Assembly: GCF_016918735.1 (NCBI RefSeq)
Contig: NZ_JAFFPR010000019.1
Coordinates: forward strand, 72,920-136,919
Direction: 5' to 3'
Source of the DNA: Leptospira abararensis
GTDB taxonomy: Bacteria; Spirochaetota; Leptospiria; Leptospirales; Leptospiraceae
DNA length: 64,000 nt
Position 1 is the stretch's first letter, and each line of letters opens with the position of its first letter. Both the position numbers and the translations under genes were made by a program. Below are positions 36,148 through 45,625 of this stretch, piece after piece. The notes beneath the pieces are model-generated. The model was not told the origin of the DNA, did not search any database, and was given only the letters and a program-made list of their open reading frames with translations.

Positions 36148-37380
36148 ATGGGTACTGAGGAGAAACCAACAGCGGACTTAAGTTTCTTAAAAAAAGAAAT
36201 GAAACCCGCGCTTTTTCCAGAGGGTTCCCTTATCATTCAACAATATTCGTTAGGTGATTCGTTTTATTTTATAGAATCGGGTACAGTCGAAGTTTGGAAA
36301 TATTTAGATGAGAGTAAACAAGAAGTATTAGTCATTGGAGATCTGGTCGCCGGAGATTATTTTGGTGAAATTGCGCTCATTGACTCTGCACCTCGGACTG
36401 TAAATATATCTGCTAAAGAAAACTCGGTTCTCTACAAACTAACAAGAGAAGATTTCCATCGTTTGTTGCAAACAAGTCCTGAAATGACATTAACTCTTTT
36501 GAAATTGTTAACGGCAAGAGTTCGCAATGCAGAACAAAGAGAGAATCAAGTTTTGATTCAAAAGAATATGGAACTTCGCCGTCAGAATGAAACATTGGAA
36601 GAGATGGTAAAAGAAAGGACGGCAAAGTTAACTCAATCTTTGAAAATTATTCAAGAGGATCTGGAAACAGCCAAAACCATTCAAAGAAATATTTTACCTT
36701 TGGGACTTCGACATATAGCACATTTGGATTTTGGATCTCGATTTGAACCAATGACCGAAGTGGGTGGTGATATATTTGATGTCATTCGTTTAGAAAAATC
36801 TAAAATAAGATTATTTTTAGCAGATGCGATTGGGCATGGTGTCCAGGCGGCCCTCATCACTATGGCCATTAAAGCAGAGTACGATCATATCAAACACAAT
36901 GCACCAAACCCGGCAGATGTTTTGTATGCTCTCAATCAAATTTTTATTGATCGTTATGGTAAAAAATCGAATCAATTCACTGCAGTCATAGTGGACTTAA
37001 ATTTAGAGGAAAATAGTTTAACTTATTCTTCGGCAGGTCACAATGAGCCTTATGTGGTTACTAAAGATAAGATCATACCTCTACCTGAGTCTGGGGTGAT
37101 GTTAGGTTTGGAGAAGGATGTCGAATATTCCAATCATTCCTTACCTTTTGGGTTGGGGGCTCGTTTATTTATGATTTCGGATGGGTATTTGGAGCAGGAA
37201 AACGACGAGGGAATTCTCCTGGGAGAGGTCAAATTGCTTTCCAGTTTTGAATCTGCTAGGAGTTTGGATCTAAATCTAGTAGCTACGATCCATTTGTTAA
37301 TGGATGATTTTCATTCCTTTCGGGGCAAAACATCTATGATGGATGATGTTACGATTCTTGGAATCGGTACGAGTTATTAA
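36148..37380 (+). CDS. cyclic-nucleotide-binding SpoIIE/PP2C phosphatase
   Basis: 410 residues. A cNMP-binding domain (about 12-125) has GDYFGEIALIDSAPRTVNI, the phosphate-binding cassette with its Glu and Arg. A coiled coil (about 130-175) follows, then a SpoIIE phosphatase (about 185-405) with EVGGDIFDV and LADAIGHGVQAAL (metal-binding Asp residues). Probably dephosphorylates a STAS-type partner in response to cAMP or cGMP. Second SpoIIE domain of this operon. Confidence 0.87.
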   Translation: MGTEEKPTADLSFLKKEMKPALFPEGSLIIQQYSLGDSFYFIESGTVEVWKYLDESKQEVLVIGDLVAGDYFGEIALIDSAPRTVNISAKENSVLYKLTREDFHRLLQTSPEMTLTLLKLLTARVRNAEQRENQVLIQKNMELRRQNETLEEMVKERTAKLTQSLKIIQEDLETAKTIQRNILPLGLRHIAHLDFGSRFEPMTEVGGDIFDVIRLEKSKIRLFLADAIGHGVQAALITMAIKAEYDHIKHNAPNPADVLYALNQIFIDRYGKKSNQFTAVIVDLNLEENSLTYSSAGHNEPYVVTKDKIIPLPESGVMLGLEKDVEYSNHSLPFGLGARLFMISDGYLEQENDEGILLGEVKLLSSFESARSLDLNLVATIHLLMDDFHSFRGKTSMMDDVTILGIGTSY

Positions 37381-37394
37381 ATAGGAGATAAACT

Positions 37395-38273
37395 TTGGGT
37401 TTAATCATTGCATATATTTTGTTTCTTTTGAATTTATTATCGATCATACCAACCATGTATCCGTTATACATTTGGAAGTTGGTGACAACCGGTTCTGCAA
37501 GAAGGTTTGGTGACAGGCTTCTTTTAAAGGTAGGAGAAGCATGGATTGAAAACAACTATCGAATTTCCCGAATGTTATATGGTGTTCAATTTGAAGTGAT
37601 TGGAGACGCGTACAAAGAACTGAAACAAGATGGGAGATATATGATTATTTGTAATCACCAATCTTGGTCTGATATTTATATCATTCAATCGGTTCTAAAT
37701 CGAAAGATTCCGCTCATTAGGTTTTTTATTAAAGATTCGTTAAGGTATGTTCCAATACTTGGACATGCTTGGCTTGCTTTAGATTTTCCGTTTGTAAAAA
37801 GAAGTAGCCGAGAACAATTGAAAAAAAATCCAGAACTTGCGTCCAAAGATTTAGAAAACGTTAAAAAAGTTTGTGAAAAATTTGTCGGAATGCCTTTTTC
37901 CATTTTAAACTTTTTGGAGGGCCACAGAAGGACTCCAGAACGAGTGCAAAAATTATTAAAGAAAAATCCTTACCAACATTTACTTCGCCCTCATAGTGGT
38001 GGGATTTCAGTTGTGTCCACGGCACTAAAGAATTCGCTTGATGCTTTTATTGATTTAACGATTGTTTATCCTACTGAAAACCCAAGTTTCTTAGATTTGA
38101 TGCAAGGAAAAATCCGAAAACTAAAAGTGTTTGTCGATGTGATTCCTGCTTCCCTTGTTCCAATTGAAGAAAATGAACAATTCGCGCCGATGTCAAAAAA
38201 AATGAAACGTTGGGTAGATGAGCGATGGTCTATGAAAGACGCTTTGATTGAAAAGGAGAAACAACCAAAATGA
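37395..38273 (+). CDS. PlsC-family acyltransferase, YihG-like
   Basis: 292 residues, start TTG with TAGGAGA 7 bp upstream. An N-terminal membrane anchor (about 1-22) is followed by the acyltransferase H-x4-D motif in CNHQSWSD (about 79-86) and the FLEGHRRTPERV block, in which EGTR is EGHR as in the YihG/YihG-like branch. Acts at the inner membrane on 1-acyl-glycerophosphate or a related acceptor. Overlaps the next gene by ATGA. Confidence 0.85.
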   Translation: MGLIIAYILFLLNLLSIIPTMYPLYIWKLVTTGSARRFGDRLLLKVGEAWIENNYRISRMLYGVQFEVIGDAYKELKQDGRYMIICNHQSWSDIYIIQSVLNRKIPLIRFFIKDSLRYVPILGHAWLALDFPFVKRSSREQLKKNPELASKDLENVKKVCEKFVGMPFSILNFLEGHRRTPERVQKLLKKNPYQHLLRPHSGGISVVSTALKNSLDAFIDLTIVYPTENPSFLDLMQGKIRKLKVFVDVIPASLVPIEENEQFAPMSKKMKRWVDERWSMKDALIEKEKQPK

Positions 38274-39310
38274 AATACTCAGTAATTAACTTCTTCGTTT
38301 TTTCAATTCTCTTTTCTTGTCGGACATTTGCACCAGTTGCTTATGAACCTCCAGTCAAACCAGAACCGGTTGGAGTGTATGCACCGAATACCGAATTACA
38401 AAAATCTATTTTACTTGCCATTGGCAAGGTGAAAGGTTTGGAATCTTTGGATGTCGATACGGATGGAAATATTTACGGCGGGGATAAAGAGGGACGTATC
38501 ATTAAGATCTCTTTAAAAGGCGAAATTAAACCAATCGCCAATACCTCTGGTCGACCTTTGGGAATTCAGTTTGATAAACAAGGTAATCTCATCATTGCAG
38601 ATGCATATCGAGGTCTTCTTTCTTTGGACAAAGCAGGAAAGTTGACAGTCCTCGTTTCGGGATACAAAGGGAAACCCTTTCAGTTTACAGATGATTTAGA
38701 TATTGCGGAAGACGGAAAAATTTACTTTTCTGATGCTTCGGTCTATGAACAAAAGGAATATCTTTATGATCTTTTAGAAGCAAGGCCGTATGGACGAGTT
38801 TTTGTTTATGATCCAAAAACCAAAGAAACAGAACTTCTTGCGGACGAATTGTACTTTGCCAACGGAATTGCATTGTCTAAAAATGAAGATTTCCTTCTTG
38901 TGAATGAAACTTACCGATATAAGATCACAAAACTTTGGTTAAAAGGCCCCAAAAAAGGCGCTAAAGAAACAGTCATTGAAAATCTGCCAGGTTTTCCTGA
39001 TAATATCACTCGTAACGAAAATGGTGATTTCTGGGTAGCTTTGTTTACGGTAAGAAACGATCGTATGGATAATATGCATCCATCGCCTGTTGTTAAAAGA
39101 ATGATTTCCTTCCTTCCTAAATTCCTTTGGCCTAAAGCAGAGCCATATGGATATGCACTTAAAATCAATGGCAACGGCAAAGTGCTTATGACTTTACAAG
39201 ACCCTGGTGGAGAACACTTAAAAGAAGTAACGAGCGTATTAGAGAAGAAAAGACAGCTCTATATCGGCAGTTTGTACAATGACCGAGTGGGGATTTACGT
39301 TTTACCTTAA
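38270..39310 (+). CDS. SMP-30/strictosidine-synthase-like beta-propeller lipoprotein
   Basis: 346 residues with a lipoprotein signal (ILFSC, Cys at about 17). The body is a six-bladed propeller: GLESLDVDTDGNIYGGDKEGRI, RPLGIQFDKQGNLIIADAYRG, FTDDLDIAEDGKIYFSDAS, LYFANGIALSKNEDFLLVNET and LPGFPDNITRNENGDFWVALF. These match the SMP-30, strictosidine synthase and paraoxonase-like group, many of which hydrolyse lactones or esters with a bound Ca. Surface or periplasmic. Last gene of the long plus-strand run; its partnership with the acyltransferase is suggested by the ATGA overlap. Confidence 0.8.
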   Translation: MKYSVINFFVFSILFSCRTFAPVAYEPPVKPEPVGVYAPNTELQKSILLAIGKVKGLESLDVDTDGNIYGGDKEGRIIKISLKGEIKPIANTSGRPLGIQFDKQGNLIIADAYRGLLSLDKAGKLTVLVSGYKGKPFQFTDDLDIAEDGKIYFSDASVYEQKEYLYDLLEARPYGRVFVYDPKTKETELLADELYFANGIALSKNEDFLLVNETYRYKITKLWLKGPKKGAKETVIENLPGFPDNITRNENGDFWVALFTVRNDRMDNMHPSPVVKRMISFLPKFLWPKAEPYGYALKINGNGKVLMTLQDPGGEHLKEVTSVLEKKRQLYIGSLYNDRVGIYVLP

Positions 39311-39333
39311 GGGAATAAAAAATAAATGATTTT

Positions 39334-39373
39334 TTGCACACCTTGGCCAAATTGGTTTGGTTAAGGTGTGCAA
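39334..39373. terminator. long stem-loop between convergent genes
   Basis: TTGCACACCTT (39334-39344) pairs perfectly with AAGGTGTGCAA (39363-39373), with CCAA/TTGG possible inside the loop. It spans the stop codon of the minus-strand lipoprotein gene and lies 24 bp after the plus-strand operon. No T-run follows on either strand, so it may be a bidirectional pausing or 3'-end stabilising hairpin rather than a classical terminator. Confidence 0.5.
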
Positions 39374-42300
39374 GCGTAATCGTATTCCACGGCCCCAAGA
39401 CTTACAGCACCATCACTGCCTGGCCTTGATCCACTTCCATTATAACTGTTTGTAATGATTTGATTCGTCGATTTTGTAATCAAACAAGAAGTCGTCGGTG
39501 TAGGAGTATAATCAGTAGCGGAAACAAAGTTAGGATTGAGATTTAAATTATTTCCAAAGTTCGCGGCAAGACCAAGGGGTATGCCTATGCCACAACCGGA
39601 AGTGGTCGGGATTCCTCCGCAAAGGTCTGTATAATTAAGTGAGTTTTGTATCACCAAATTAGTACAGTTGAATAAATTATTGAATTTTATGGCTGTTTGG
39701 AGTCCAGCTCCTCCATTATGAATACAAGCATTTCCAACCGTATCGGTATTTAAAAACAAAATGTTATTTTGAATGTCTAGTGTTGAGGAACCAGAGGTAA
39801 TGAATATTGGTGTTTGGTTACTGACTCCCGATCCACTACTGATTGTATTGTGATAAATTCTGACGGGAGTGAATACTCCTGAGAGCTCCATTCCTCTTGC
39901 GCGTGCGTTACTATTTCCGTTTCTAATCCAGTTGTTTGACACCAAGAGTGCACCTGGATTAGAAAGTTGGATCCCTGATACGAGGGTCGCCGTCGATGAA
40001 CCTGTCGCTGTTCCTAAGCGGAAAGAATTTTCGTTGATAGTAGAGGCTGCGTTAAGTGATGCCCCACTGATTCCAACTGCGTAAGCAGTGGCTGTTGTTG
40101 AAGTAGCATTCCCCACAATGAAAACATTGTTTTCGACACTTGAGGTTCCACCGCCAGATCCAATGTAGATCCCCATAGAGTAGGCTGCAAGTGAGTTAGT
40201 GGCATTTCCCGTTTGTATCACATTTCTTCTAACTGTATGTCCAGCAGACAAATACATACCATAAGATGCGTAAATAGTGTTGGATCCTGAAGTGATAAGA
40301 TTCCCTTGGGTTGGTGAACCAACTTGTATGCTTGTGGCAGATAAGAATCGGATCCCAATGGATTGGTAGGCATTAGCGGCTGTAATAATATTTCCAGAAA
40401 GAATGCCAGTTGAACTTGCTCCCGTTTGTATATCTAGTCCAATACTTAAGGAAGATGTTGTGATTAATGGATCACTATTTACTTGCCCACCAGAGAGTGT
40501 ATTGCCACGTATGTTGGACACAATCAGTCCGGCAGAGCCATTATAGAACACAGCTCTAGATTCTGCATCGGCAATCAAATCATCACCCCCACCATTGATG
40601 GAATTACCTAGAAGGATGGGAGTGAGTGTTGCTGCGGAGGACATATAAACACCTGCAGACTTGCACGCAGGATTTGAACACTTTCCGCCACCAATCTCAT
40701 TGAGAATTAAGTAGGGATTGCTATTTAGGGCAAATACACCGTAAGTACCGCCAGTTCCTGATCCACCATTGATTTTGTTATTGATGAATCGCATAGTATT
40801 AGTCGCATTTAGAGAGATACCAGCCATGAAGGGAGCAGGAGCTATTCCTGCTTTGATATCAAAACCAGATACTACTGTAGTTGCTGCGACGGTTCCATCG
40901 GCATAGATGGGGGAACATGGTGTCGTTGATGTAGAGGCAGCACAACTTGCGGGTGTAGTAGCCATTGTTATAATGGATGTATCAAGTGTTGTATCGCGAG
41001 TTGAAAAGTTTGAACTTAAAGTATAACTTCCATAAAGGGAGACACCTGAAACAATTTGAATTCGATCTCCAACGGCAGATGAATCGTAAGTACCAGCTTC
41101 TACTAACACAGCACAATCTCCAGATCCACATACACCAAAATCATTGATGGCTGATTGAATATTTCTTTTGGGACTAGCGGCAGTTAGCCCGTTATTGGTA
41201 TCTAGTCCTGTTTGTGATACATAGCGAATATTAGATGGAATCAGGTAGAGTAAGGTTACCGAAGAAGAAAGAGGATGACCACTCACACTCAAACAATTTA
41301 GAGTTAGGGTTCTATGTCCAGTCAACCAAGAATCGGTTGCTGCTGGTGCAACGATAAGAGTGTCATTGGTAAGAGTTGTCGTTGTCACTGAGTATACTAC
41401 TGGAATTCCTAAGTTAGTATTGAGTGTTCCCACTGAACCAGTGCAACTGGCAGCATTGATTTCTGCAGAAAATTGTAGACGTATACTCTCAGACGGTTGG
41501 AGAATTCCTCCATTGGAAGGAAGAAAAGACAATACGCTAAAACAATTGGCAGTCACAGAAATGGTTCCTGTCACTGTACCCCCAGTGGAATCTAAAACAC
41601 ATTGATGATTCGGTGGTGTTGAGACCACTTGAAGGCTGTAAGTATTATTAGTGATAATATTAGTTGGAAATCTATGCAATCCATTGGTTGGGATAGAAAG
41701 AACTTCCGAATTATTATTTCTAATAATGAGTGTACCTGAGGCGATCCCAACGGCTGTGATTTCAATGGGAAAGGCTGTGGAATTACATGCAATGGCGATG
41801 TTTGTGACATTATTGCCTGAGATGAAATTGGAACCGTTTGTTACGAGACAATTCTGAACGGGATGATTAGGTTGTGTGGTTACGGTAACATTATAAGCAG
41901 TTCCATCCAAGTAAGTTTGTGTGAACGCAAAAGTTCCTGAAGCCACTGCTACATTGAGTGTGGATCCATCTACAGAGTTCGTAAGGACAAGTCCGGTGAT
42001 TCCATCTAGGCCCGTGATGGTACCACCAATCGTATAACGCAATGGATCACAATTGACAATAATAGAATTAACATTCCCAAAGCCAACGACTCCTATCCCG
42101 CCAGCTATGTAACAAGTTTGCACAGGAAGGGTGGGTTGTGTCTTAATGGTAACAGTGAAATTACTTCCTGTTGTTAGCGCTGTAATAAATTCGTAACTAC
42201 CATCCGAATTGACAACGATCGTTTCTGCTCCTGAATTTAGATCAATGGCGAGTCCAGATCCAAGTAGTCCGGATACTGTGACTGAAACTTTATAGGGTCC

Positions 42301-42438
42301 TGTATTGACTAAACTTCGCAACTGAAGGAAGTCGCCGACTGATTGCAAAACTCCTTTGGATAGACTGGGGATACATGCCTGAAAAAGAAAGACGGGGATG
42401 AGGATGGCATTCCTAAAAAATTTTGCAGAACTCTTCAT
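39361..42438 (-). CDS. large right-handed beta-helix surface lipoprotein
   Basis: 1025 residues from the ATG at 42438 (a TTG at 42459 has no ribosome site). Lipoprotein signal ends at LFQAC. The first ~300 residues hold three repeats with a VTTQPxxPVQxCxVxxG pattern (PTLPVQTCYI, PNHPVQNCLV, PPNHQCVL), a module common in leptospiral surface lipoproteins. An Ig-like big domain follows (about 315-415). The rest has the DUF1565 opening YVSQTGLDTNNGLTAASPKR and many parallel beta-helix turns (pectin-lyase fold), ending in GAVEYDYACTP. Many paired Cys suggest an oxidised, extracytoplasmic protein. Likely a surface adhesin or polysaccharide-interacting protein. Stands alone. Confidence 0.8.
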   Translation of the reverse strand: MKSSAKFFRNAILIPVFLFQACIPSLSKGVLQSVGDFLQLRSLVNTGPYKVSVTVSGLLGSGLAIDLNSGAETIVVNSDGSYEFITALTTGSNFTVTIKTQPTLPVQTCYIAGGIGVVGFGNVNSIIVNCDPLRYTIGGTITGLDGITGLVLTNSVDGSTLNVAVASGTFAFTQTYLDGTAYNVTVTTQPNHPVQNCLVTNGSNFISGNNVTNIAIACNSTAFPIEITAVGIASGTLIIRNNNSEVLSIPTNGLHRFPTNIITNNTYSLQVVSTPPNHQCVLDSTGGTVTGTISVTANCFSVLSFLPSNGGILQPSESIRLQFSAEINAASCTGSVGTLNTNLGIPVVYSVTTTTLTNDTLIVAPAATDSWLTGHRTLTLNCLSVSGHPLSSSVTLLYLIPSNIRYVSQTGLDTNNGLTAASPKRNIQSAINDFGVCGSGDCAVLVEAGTYDSSAVGDRIQIVSGVSLYGSYTLSSNFSTRDTTLDTSIITMATTPASCAASTSTTPCSPIYADGTVAATTVVSGFDIKAGIAPAPFMAGISLNATNTMRFINNKINGGSGTGGTYGVFALNSNPYLILNEIGGGKCSNPACKSAGVYMSSAATLTPILLGNSINGGGDDLIADAESRAVFYNGSAGLIVSNIRGNTLSGGQVNSDPLITTSSLSIGLDIQTGASSTGILSGNIITAANAYQSIGIRFLSATSIQVGSPTQGNLITSGSNTIYASYGMYLSAGHTVRRNVIQTGNATNSLAAYSMGIYIGSGGGTSSVENNVFIVGNATSTTATAYAVGISGASLNAASTINENSFRLGTATGSSTATLVSGIQLSNPGALLVSNNWIRNGNSNARARGMELSGVFTPVRIYHNTISSGSGVSNQTPIFITSGSSTLDIQNNILFLNTDTVGNACIHNGGAGLQTAIKFNNLFNCTNLVIQNSLNYTDLCGGIPTTSGCGIGIPLGLAANFGNNLNLNPNFVSATDYTPTPTTSCLITKSTNQIITNSYNGSGSRPGSDGAVSLGAVEYDYACTP

Positions 42439-42521
42439 ATTCTCTAGTTTATACAACAATTGAAGGGGGGAAACATTGTCATTTTGTTTACGTCTAATCG
42501 AATAAAAGTAGGATTACACTC

Positions 42522-43148
42522 GTGGATTTTAGTTTTTCTTATTACATCGGGCTTTCCGGAATCATGGTTTTCACTATATCAGGTGCCTTGGCAGCTCTGG
42601 AACATAAGGACCACCACCACGATCTTTTCAGTGTTTTTTTTACGGGTTTTATCACTGCTATTGGAGGAGGGACTTTAAGAGACATTACTCTTGGAAATTA
42701 TCCAGTGTCCTGGGTGCGAGATGAGAATATCCTCTGGGCCATCTTCATTGGCTTTTTACTCGTCATTCTTTTGCCAGGGATTCTTACCAAACTTAGAGAT
42801 GAACTTTTTCTTTTTGATACCTTGGGAATTGGGATTTATACTGTGATTGGAACGAGGATTGCCTTAGACCATGGAGTTAACTTTTTTGCTTCCGCACTCC
42901 TTGGAATGATCTCTGCAATTTTTGGAGGAGTGATTCGAGATACGCTGATGAATGAAGTTCCATTTATCTTCAGGAAAGAAATATATGCTACAGCCTGTTT
43001 GGTGGGATCTGTTTTATATATTATACTCAACGTATTCAATATAAATGACAATTGGAACTTAGTGATTTCTGCAACAGTTGTTGTTGGCATCAGAGTGGTT
43101 GCAGTTCGTTATAATTTGGGTCTTCCTAAAATCAAACTTTTTGATTAA
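42522..43148 (+). CDS. TRIC/UPF0126 family cation channel-like membrane protein
   Basis: 208 residues with seven membrane segments and two GGGTLRD-type repeats (GGGTLRDITLGNYPV and FGGVIRDTLMNEVPF), diagnostic of the UPF0126/YicG family, now known as prokaryotic TRIC trimeric cation channels. Start GTG at 42522 with AGGA 9 bp upstream. FDTLGIGIYTVIG is the central helix. Monocistronic, divergent from the beta-helix lipoprotein. Confidence 0.87.
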   Translation: MDFSFSYYIGLSGIMVFTISGALAALEHKDHHHDLFSVFFTGFITAIGGGTLRDITLGNYPVSWVRDENILWAIFIGFLLVILLPGILTKLRDELFLFDTLGIGIYTVIGTRIALDHGVNFFASALLGMISAIFGGVIRDTLMNEVPFIFRKEIYATACLVGSVLYIILNVFNINDNWNLVISATVVVGIRVVAVRYNLGLPKIKLFD

Positions 43149-43344
43149 TTAGTACACAAACGTAGTAAAATCAAGGATTAAACCCTTTTGCGATTCCGTA
43201 CTTACCGCAAGATTTTTTCGTTTCGCTATTTTATTGTTAAACGCTTGCATTAGAAAAATATTTACATTGTATGGAGTAGAAGTACAGCTATCAAAAATGG
43301 CCTAGGGAATTCCCTTTCGGTTCTTCTTCGTTACTTGAGGTATT

Positions 43345-44865
43345 ATGGCAAGTCCAAAGGCTGTCACGTTAGAATACAAACAAGACTTAGGTCTTCATTC
43401 CAATATTGATAATATCAATCATCCCATTGCAGAAAATGCACCATTTCATTTTAAATTTTTTCAAATCACGGATGAGGTAGAAAATACCTTATTTCAAGTT
43501 TTGGATCGATTTTTGTTACAGCTTGACCTAATTATTGTTAGAGACTCTGTTTTGGCTGCTGTAAAAGAAACAGTTACCAATGCAATTAAGGCAAATGCAA
43601 AACGTGTATTCTTTAAAAACCGAGCAAGTAATATCGAAAACGAAGCTGAATACGAAACAGGGATAGCAGAGTTTAAAAAAACATATTTAGAAAATCGGGA
43701 ACTAATTGAAGATTCGCTACAAAGAAATAATTTTGGAGTCTTCGTATCTTTCATTCATAATAAAAGTTTGATGCGGATTCGAATCATGAATAATGTCCAA
43801 CTCACTCCAACAGAATCAGCTAGGATCAAGGAAAGAATTGATAAAGCAAAAACCTATAATGATTTAGCGGAAGCATTTATGGATATGTCAAACGAACAAG
43901 AAGGTGCGGGTCTTGGTTTGATTATGACACTCATGATGTTGCGTAACGATGGATTGGGTGATTCTGCATTCAAATTTGAATCAAGCGAAAACAAAACCGT
44001 ATTTATGATTGATATTCCTTCAAAGGTTTCCAAAGAGAACCAACAGTTGGAAAAAATAGATCATATTATTTCTCAAATCGATAATTTACCAACGTTTCCA
44101 AAAGCCATCAAAGACATTCAGGATGCCATTGATAAACCAAACTCGAGTATTGGAACCATAGCAGAAATGATCAAAAAAGACATCGCTCTATCTGCCAATA
44201 TTCTAAAGTTATCCAATTCTGCTGCTTTTCGTAGAGGGGGAAGGGTTGAAAGTTTGGACCGCGCCATCCAACTGATTGGACTAAAAGAATTACAAACTTT
44301 GTTGTATAGCCTTGGAACCAAGCAGATGTTAGAAGATAAATTTCCTGCATTTACTGCAATATGGGAAAAATCTAATGAGTCCGCATTTTACTGCAAAGCC
44401 ATCGGGCAAAAAATGGGGTTGGCTAAAGCTGATCTCAGTAATTTAATTGCCGCTTCTCTTTTACATGATATTGGTGAAATTTTACTTTTATCTTTTGATA
44501 AACAACATATGTCAAAAATCAAAACCTATTCCAATTCGCGAGAAATTGCCTCCACCATCAGTATGGAAGAATCGGCGATTGGCATTACACATTCTAAGTT
44601 AGGCGCCATGGTTGGTGAAAAATGGAGTTTCCCCATTTTATACACTAAAGCAATGGAATTTCATCATAGGCCGCTTCTTGTTGACGATGTGTATTCTGAT
44701 ATAGTATTTCCGATTTATTTGAGTGATATGATGATCTCAATCAATGCAAAAGAAGCAAAATCCTCAGAGATACCAGCAGAAATTTTAAAACTCTGTAAGT
44801 TTCATTCAAAGTCTGAATTTGATTCTTTTCGCACTACAATTAGAGAACAATTTCTATCGTATTAG
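43345..44865 (+). CDS. HDOD protein with N-terminal kinase-type ATPase domain
   Basis: 506 residues. Residues about 20-225 look like a GHKL histidine-kinase-type ATPase: N-box-like AVKETVTNAIKANA and a G-box EQEGAGLGLIMTLMML, without an obvious phospho-accepting His. Residues about 240-440 are an HDOD domain (LPTFPKAIKDIQDAI, SANILKLSNSAAF, LLHDIGEILLL, MVGEKWSFP), a catalytically inactive HD relative used in signalling. The HD pair is retained (LHDIGE). Possibly a serine-kinase/anti-sigma-like switch. A 196 bp upstream gap has no other gene and an unremarkable AT-rich sequence. Confidence 0.82.
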   Translation: MASPKAVTLEYKQDLGLHSNIDNINHPIAENAPFHFKFFQITDEVENTLFQVLDRFLLQLDLIIVRDSVLAAVKETVTNAIKANAKRVFFKNRASNIENEAEYETGIAEFKKTYLENRELIEDSLQRNNFGVFVSFIHNKSLMRIRIMNNVQLTPTESARIKERIDKAKTYNDLAEAFMDMSNEQEGAGLGLIMTLMMLRNDGLGDSAFKFESSENKTVFMIDIPSKVSKENQQLEKIDHIISQIDNLPTFPKAIKDIQDAIDKPNSSIGTIAEMIKKDIALSANILKLSNSAAFRRGGRVESLDRAIQLIGLKELQTLLYSLGTKQMLEDKFPAFTAIWEKSNESAFYCKAIGQKMGLAKADLSNLIAASLLHDIGEILLLSFDKQHMSKIKTYSNSREIASTISMEESAIGITHSKLGAMVGEKWSFPILYTKAMEFHHRPLLVDDVYSDIVFPIYLSDMMISINAKEAKSSEIPAEILKLCKFHSKSEFDSFRTTIREQFLSY

Positions 44866-44885
44866 ATAGTTTTACGGCAGTTAAA

Positions 44886-45575
44886 CTATCTTTGTAACTT
44901 TTTGTAGAGTTCATATCGAGAACGGAATTCTTGGTATCTGGGAATAGAAACTCCTCTAACATAAGATTGGTTGGGATGATTTTGGATAAAATTTTGGTGG
45001 TATCCTTCCGCTTGGTAAAATTCTTTTAATTCTTGGTATTCAGTTACAATCGGATCTTTCCAAATCTGATTTTCCTGAATTTCTTTTTGAATTTTTTTTG
45101 CGATTGTACGTTCTATTTCTGAAGAATAAAAGAGAATGGATCTATAGGAAGACCCTTCATCCGGACCTTGTTTGTTTAGGGTAGTTGGGTTATGAGAAAG
45201 GAAAAAAATCCTACAAAGCTCCGCATAATCAATCTTAGCCGGATCATAATAAACAAGAACAGTTTCGGCATGTCCTGTTGTTTCTGTGTTCACTAAATCG
45301 TAACTGGGGTTTTTTGTATGTCCACCGGCATAACCTGAGACAACCTCCAAAACTCCGGGAACAGATTCAAAGATATGTTCGGAACACCAAAAACAACCTT
45401 CAGCAAAGGCTGCTAATTTTTGCCCTTCTTTGGGTTGTAGGGAGATCCTTTGTACACTACTATCTTTGTCAGAAAAAATACTGCAGTAAGAAAAAAGAAA
45501 AGTAAAAGCGACGCTAAAGCTGAGAACCAGTGGCAAAAAAATGAAAGGTCGTGTTGTTCGTATTGAGGAAACCAT
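44886..45575 (-). CDS. msrA: exported peptide-methionine (S)-S-oxide reductase
   Basis: 229 residues. Reduces Met-S-sulfoxide in proteins; nucleophilic Cys in FAEGCFWCSE (about 60), with YAGG, GHAETV and EYHQNF-like EGYHQNF motifs. An N-terminal hydrophobic segment (10-30) ends near SYC, so the enzyme is probably a membrane-bound or lipid-anchored extracytoplasmic form. Recycling Cys residues are not obvious at the C-terminus. 50 bp downstream of a membrane-protein gene, on the same strand. Confidence 0.9.
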   Translation of the reverse strand: MVSSIRTTRPFIFLPLVLSFSVAFTFLFSYCSIFSDKDSSVQRISLQPKEGQKLAAFAEGCFWCSEHIFESVPGVLEVVSGYAGGHTKNPSYDLVNTETTGHAETVLVYYDPAKIDYAELCRIFFLSHNPTTLNKQGPDEGSSYRSILFYSSEIERTIAKKIQKEIQENQIWKDPIVTEYQELKEFYQAEGYHQNFIQNHPNQSYVRGVSIPRYQEFRSRYELYKKLQR

Positions 45576-45625
45576 ATCCTTTAGATTGTTTTTTACCGTA
45601 GTTAGGAATTAAAAGAAAGAGGGCC

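Noticed and set aside
39361..42438. Many open frames on the plus strand opposite the beta-helix gene
   Set aside because: They lack ribosome sites and recognisable products; they arise from the low-stop complement of a Thr/Ser/Asn-rich coding sequence.
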